Source: Dictyostelium firmibasis (lineage: Eukaryota > Evosea > Eumycetozoa > Dictyosteliales > Dictyosteliaceae). Taken from it: 64,000 bases of DNA. Of this stretch, positions 61,189-64,000 are shown piece after piece. The stretch lies in NCBI GenBank assembly GCA_036169595.1, contig CM069768.1:1007501-1071500 (forward strand), in the 5' to 3' direction. The notes beneath the pieces are model-generated. The model saw only the letters and a list, made by a program, of their open reading frames with translations. It made no database searches and was not told where the DNA came from. The position numbers and the translations under genes are program-made. Each line of letters opens with the position of its first letter. Positions within the stretch are counted from its first letter, which is position 1.

Positions 61189-64000
61189 ATGTCAATGGAT
61201 CACCAGGACCTTAAAAGAAGGGATCCTCCAGTAGATTCTGAAAGCCAAAGACCTAGTAAAAAGATATCATTATCATCGTCAGAGGCATCAGTTCCAACAG
61301 GAGGCCCACCAATTGACCAAAATTTAATATTGTTTCAAAATAGGGCTATGAAAGTTCGTGTTGAAGAACAAAAAATTGAAATTAATGATAGAGAACAAAA
61401 AATAAAACAATTAAATACAAAAATACACCAATACAAAGAGAATATTAGTTGTTTATGTAGAGTTTGGGACCAAGTAAGTTTTAAGAATATATACGAATAT
61501 AGACATTTAAAATTTATTAATAAATTTCTATTTTCAATTAATTCAATATTAATATTATTATTATTGTTTATTATTATTATTACTACTCTTTAGTTAAATA
61601 GTGGACTTGATCTTTTAATAAATAGAGTGGATTTTGAAAATGCAATGGATAATTTATTACCCAAAGGTATAGTTGGCATATATTGTAGCATTAGTATGGG
61701 ATAAAATGAACTATTATTAACAATTTCTTTTATTTTATCGTTTGTTATTTAGATAATATAACTGAGTCATTTGAATTTCTTAGTTCATATATTACAGAAC
61801 CAGTTACCCTGGATGAAAAATATACATTGGATCAAAATTTACAAAAAAAAGTACAAAGAACTCAGTCTACATTTTCAAAGATTTCAAAAGCATTAGAAAA
61901 AGAACATATTTTATCAAAATTTGTATTTAGATTGTTAAAATCAAAAGGTTATTATTATTATTATTATTATTTATTATATAAAATTTATTTGTTTTATGAC
62001 TAATTTTATATAATTTTATTTATACAGAAGGAATAAAATCGAATGATATAGAGAAATTATTAAAAGAAGATAATGATAAATTATCAAAACAAAATCAATA
62101 TATTCAAAATATTTATGATAAAATTCAAATTCAATTTAAACAATTAACAGATCAAACTACGCATCTTGTAGACCAAGCAGCAGTTTATCAACAAAATTAT
62201 AAAGATTTAAGATTAGAGTTGGAGAAATCACAAGACGAGCTCACAATAGAGCGTAAAAGAGTGATTAAATTACAAGACGAAACATTAAGAACACCACAAG
62301 TTAAAATACCATCACCATCCCTAGGTAGCAATATGCCAGGTGGTGCCAATAATAATAATAGTAATAATAATAGCAATATAAACAATGGTAATAATATGGG
62401 TGGTTCATCATCATTAGCATCATCAACCAATGGAGTAAATAAACTATCAAATGATATCAATGGAAAGGAATTAACACACGAAGAAATGGTTGCAGAAATT
62501 CAAAGACAATCCGATAGTAGATTATTAGAGGCCAGAAAATTAAGAGAAGAAAAAGCAATTTTATTAAAAGAATTACAACAAATACAAATTGATGTAGGTT
62601 TTTTTTTTTTAAAAAAAAAAAAGTCTTTAAATTCATTCTAAAATTTATTTTTTTTTAATTTTTAATTTTTTAGATTAGAGTAATACCAGAAGAAAGAATT
62701 CAAAATTCAATGCCATATCAAGTATTAAGACAAAGATATCAATTAGTATCTGATGAATTAGATATTCATCGTAATCAATGTACAAAATTACAAAATGATT
62801 TAACTCAAGCAACAATTGGTAGAAGATTGGAGAGAGAAGCGTTGGAAGCATTTGAAGCTCATAGAAGACTGAATATTGAGAGAAGAGTCATACAATTGGA
62901 GGCAGAATCAATTGATTTAAAGGGAGAGAAAGAGAAATTGGTATGTCTTATCGAACAAAGAAATCCCAATGTACCATCTCTTCAATATATTCAAGAGTCA
63001 CGTTTATTATTGGATAAAAAAGATGAGGAAATTAAACAACTTCGTAAAGAGATTGAACAATTGAAATTGGATATCGAAAAATATAAAACTCCAAAGGAAG
63101 AGATTGAACGTTACAAAGTTTTAATTCAAAGAGATGTTGAGGCAAAGAATATCGAAATTAATAAACTTTTAGAGAAAATAAATACAATCACAAAATTAAA
63201 CAATGAATTAAAATCAAATGAACAACAACTTAAACAAAAAGAATCTGAATTAACATTATCTTTAAATATTTTAAAATCAAATAAAAATAATATAAATATA
63301 AATAATTTAGATAATAATAATGGTAAAGATAATATAGAAGATAATAGTAAAATAAAACAAGAACAACCAAAAGATAAAATTGATAATAATGATAATAATG
63401 ATAATAATAATAATAATAATAATAATAATAGTAATGATATTAAAAAAGAAGTTGAAGAAATTAAAAAAGAACAAGAACAAAAAGATAAAGAAATGATTGA
63501 CATTGAAAAATTAACAGAACATACTACAGATAATAAAAACGAACAACAATTAACAGATACTACTAAAAACGAAACTACACCAACAGAAAATGATAATAAT
63601 ATTGAAAATAATAATAATGAAAATAAAGATAAAATAATATTTAATTTAGAACTAAGTGAATCAAAATTAAAATTAGAATTATCAACGGTTAAACAACAAT
63701 TGGAAGAGATTACAAAGATAAAGGAAGGACATGATAAAGAGATTGAAGTGATTAATGAAAAATTTAAAGCACAAATTAAAGAGTTGGATATTACGATTTC
63801 ACAAAATAAAGCACAACAAGAATCACAAAGACAAGAATTGGAAGCATTGGTTATGGAGATCGATTCGATGGGTAAAGCATATGAACAAATGTTGGAACAA
63901 AACACAAGATTAGCAAAGCAACTATCGGATAAAGAGGATACCCATGCTCATTTAATGGCAGAAAATATTAAATCACAACAAACTATTCGTAACTCTAAAG
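61189..64000 (+). CDS. bre1: E3 ubiquitin ligase Bre1 (RNF20/40-like), 3' end outside window
   Basis: Exons 61189-61473, 61594-61666, 61753-61947, 62028-62593 and 62674 onward, open to the window edge. Phases agree at every joint; the third intron has a weak donor (GTTATT). The start MSMDHQDLKRRDPPVDSESQ leads to QKIEINDREQKIKQLNTKI and CRVWDQLNSGLDLLI, matching the N terminus of Bre1/RNF20 (..VNRYW.QL..). Then comes near-continuous coiled coil with an Asn-rich insert and segments such as RLEREALEAFEAHRRLNIER. The C-terminal RING finger would lie beyond 64000. Bre1 with Rad6 monoubiquitinates histone H2B during transcription elongation. About 937 codons are visible. Confidence 0.9.

Overview
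The window is nuclear DNA of a social amoeba, almost certainly Dictyostelium discoideum or a very close relative. The base composition is extremely A+T-rich, homopolymer A/T runs and (AAT)n arrays fill the intergenic DNA and introns, and introns are short and AT-rich with GTAAGT or GTATGT donors. Starts sit behind A-runs, and proteins carry long Gln and Asn tracts. Several products (G-gamma, central-motor kinesin, Bre1, eIF1) match D. discoideum proteins as I remember them. No sequence search was run. I found no rRNA, tRNA, CRISPR or intact mobile element.

Layout. 1-13 kb: 3' part of a CELF/Bruno-like RNA-binding protein gene, the 69-codon G-protein gamma gene (two exons), a tail-anchored central-motor kinesin (kif9), the checkpoint-clamp gene rad9, a tiny gene with a 13-nt first exon, and a CobW/G3E GTPase. 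13-15.4 kb: a decayed actin-related-protein fragment and HMG-CoA synthase. 16.7-26 kb: a cell-surface cluster with two tandem LRR plus IPT/TIG genes (the second frameshifted) and an EGF plus seven-TM TOM1-like gene. 26-45.8 kb: an Asn-rich protein, a Sac2/INPP5F-like phosphoinositide phosphatase, two related small secreted proteins, a Cys-rich anchored secreted protein, a Golgi-type sulfotransferase, the snRNA transcription factor SNAPC3, and a bacterial-looking methyltransferase. 45.8-50.4 kb is gene-poor, with one compositionally distinct patch. 50.4-52.7 kb encodes a C2H2 zinc-finger protein. 52.7-57.4 kb is a repeat and relic zone: diverged direct repeats, a palindrome, a long foldback, gene fragments, and a hexamer-repeat ORF open on several frames. 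57.4-64 kb: a WWE plus BRCT protein, eIF1, and the 5' part of bre1, which runs off the end.

Genes are mostly in divergent or convergent pairs with small gaps, as expected in this compact genome. Functional themes are nuclear and genome maintenance (rad9, bre1, SNAPC3, WWE-BRCT), signalling and membrane (G-gamma, Sac-type phosphatase, TOM1-like) and secreted or surface proteins. There is no sign of an operon. Exon boundaries are my own reading of splice sites, reading phase and family similarity. Functions are inferred from motifs recalled from known families.
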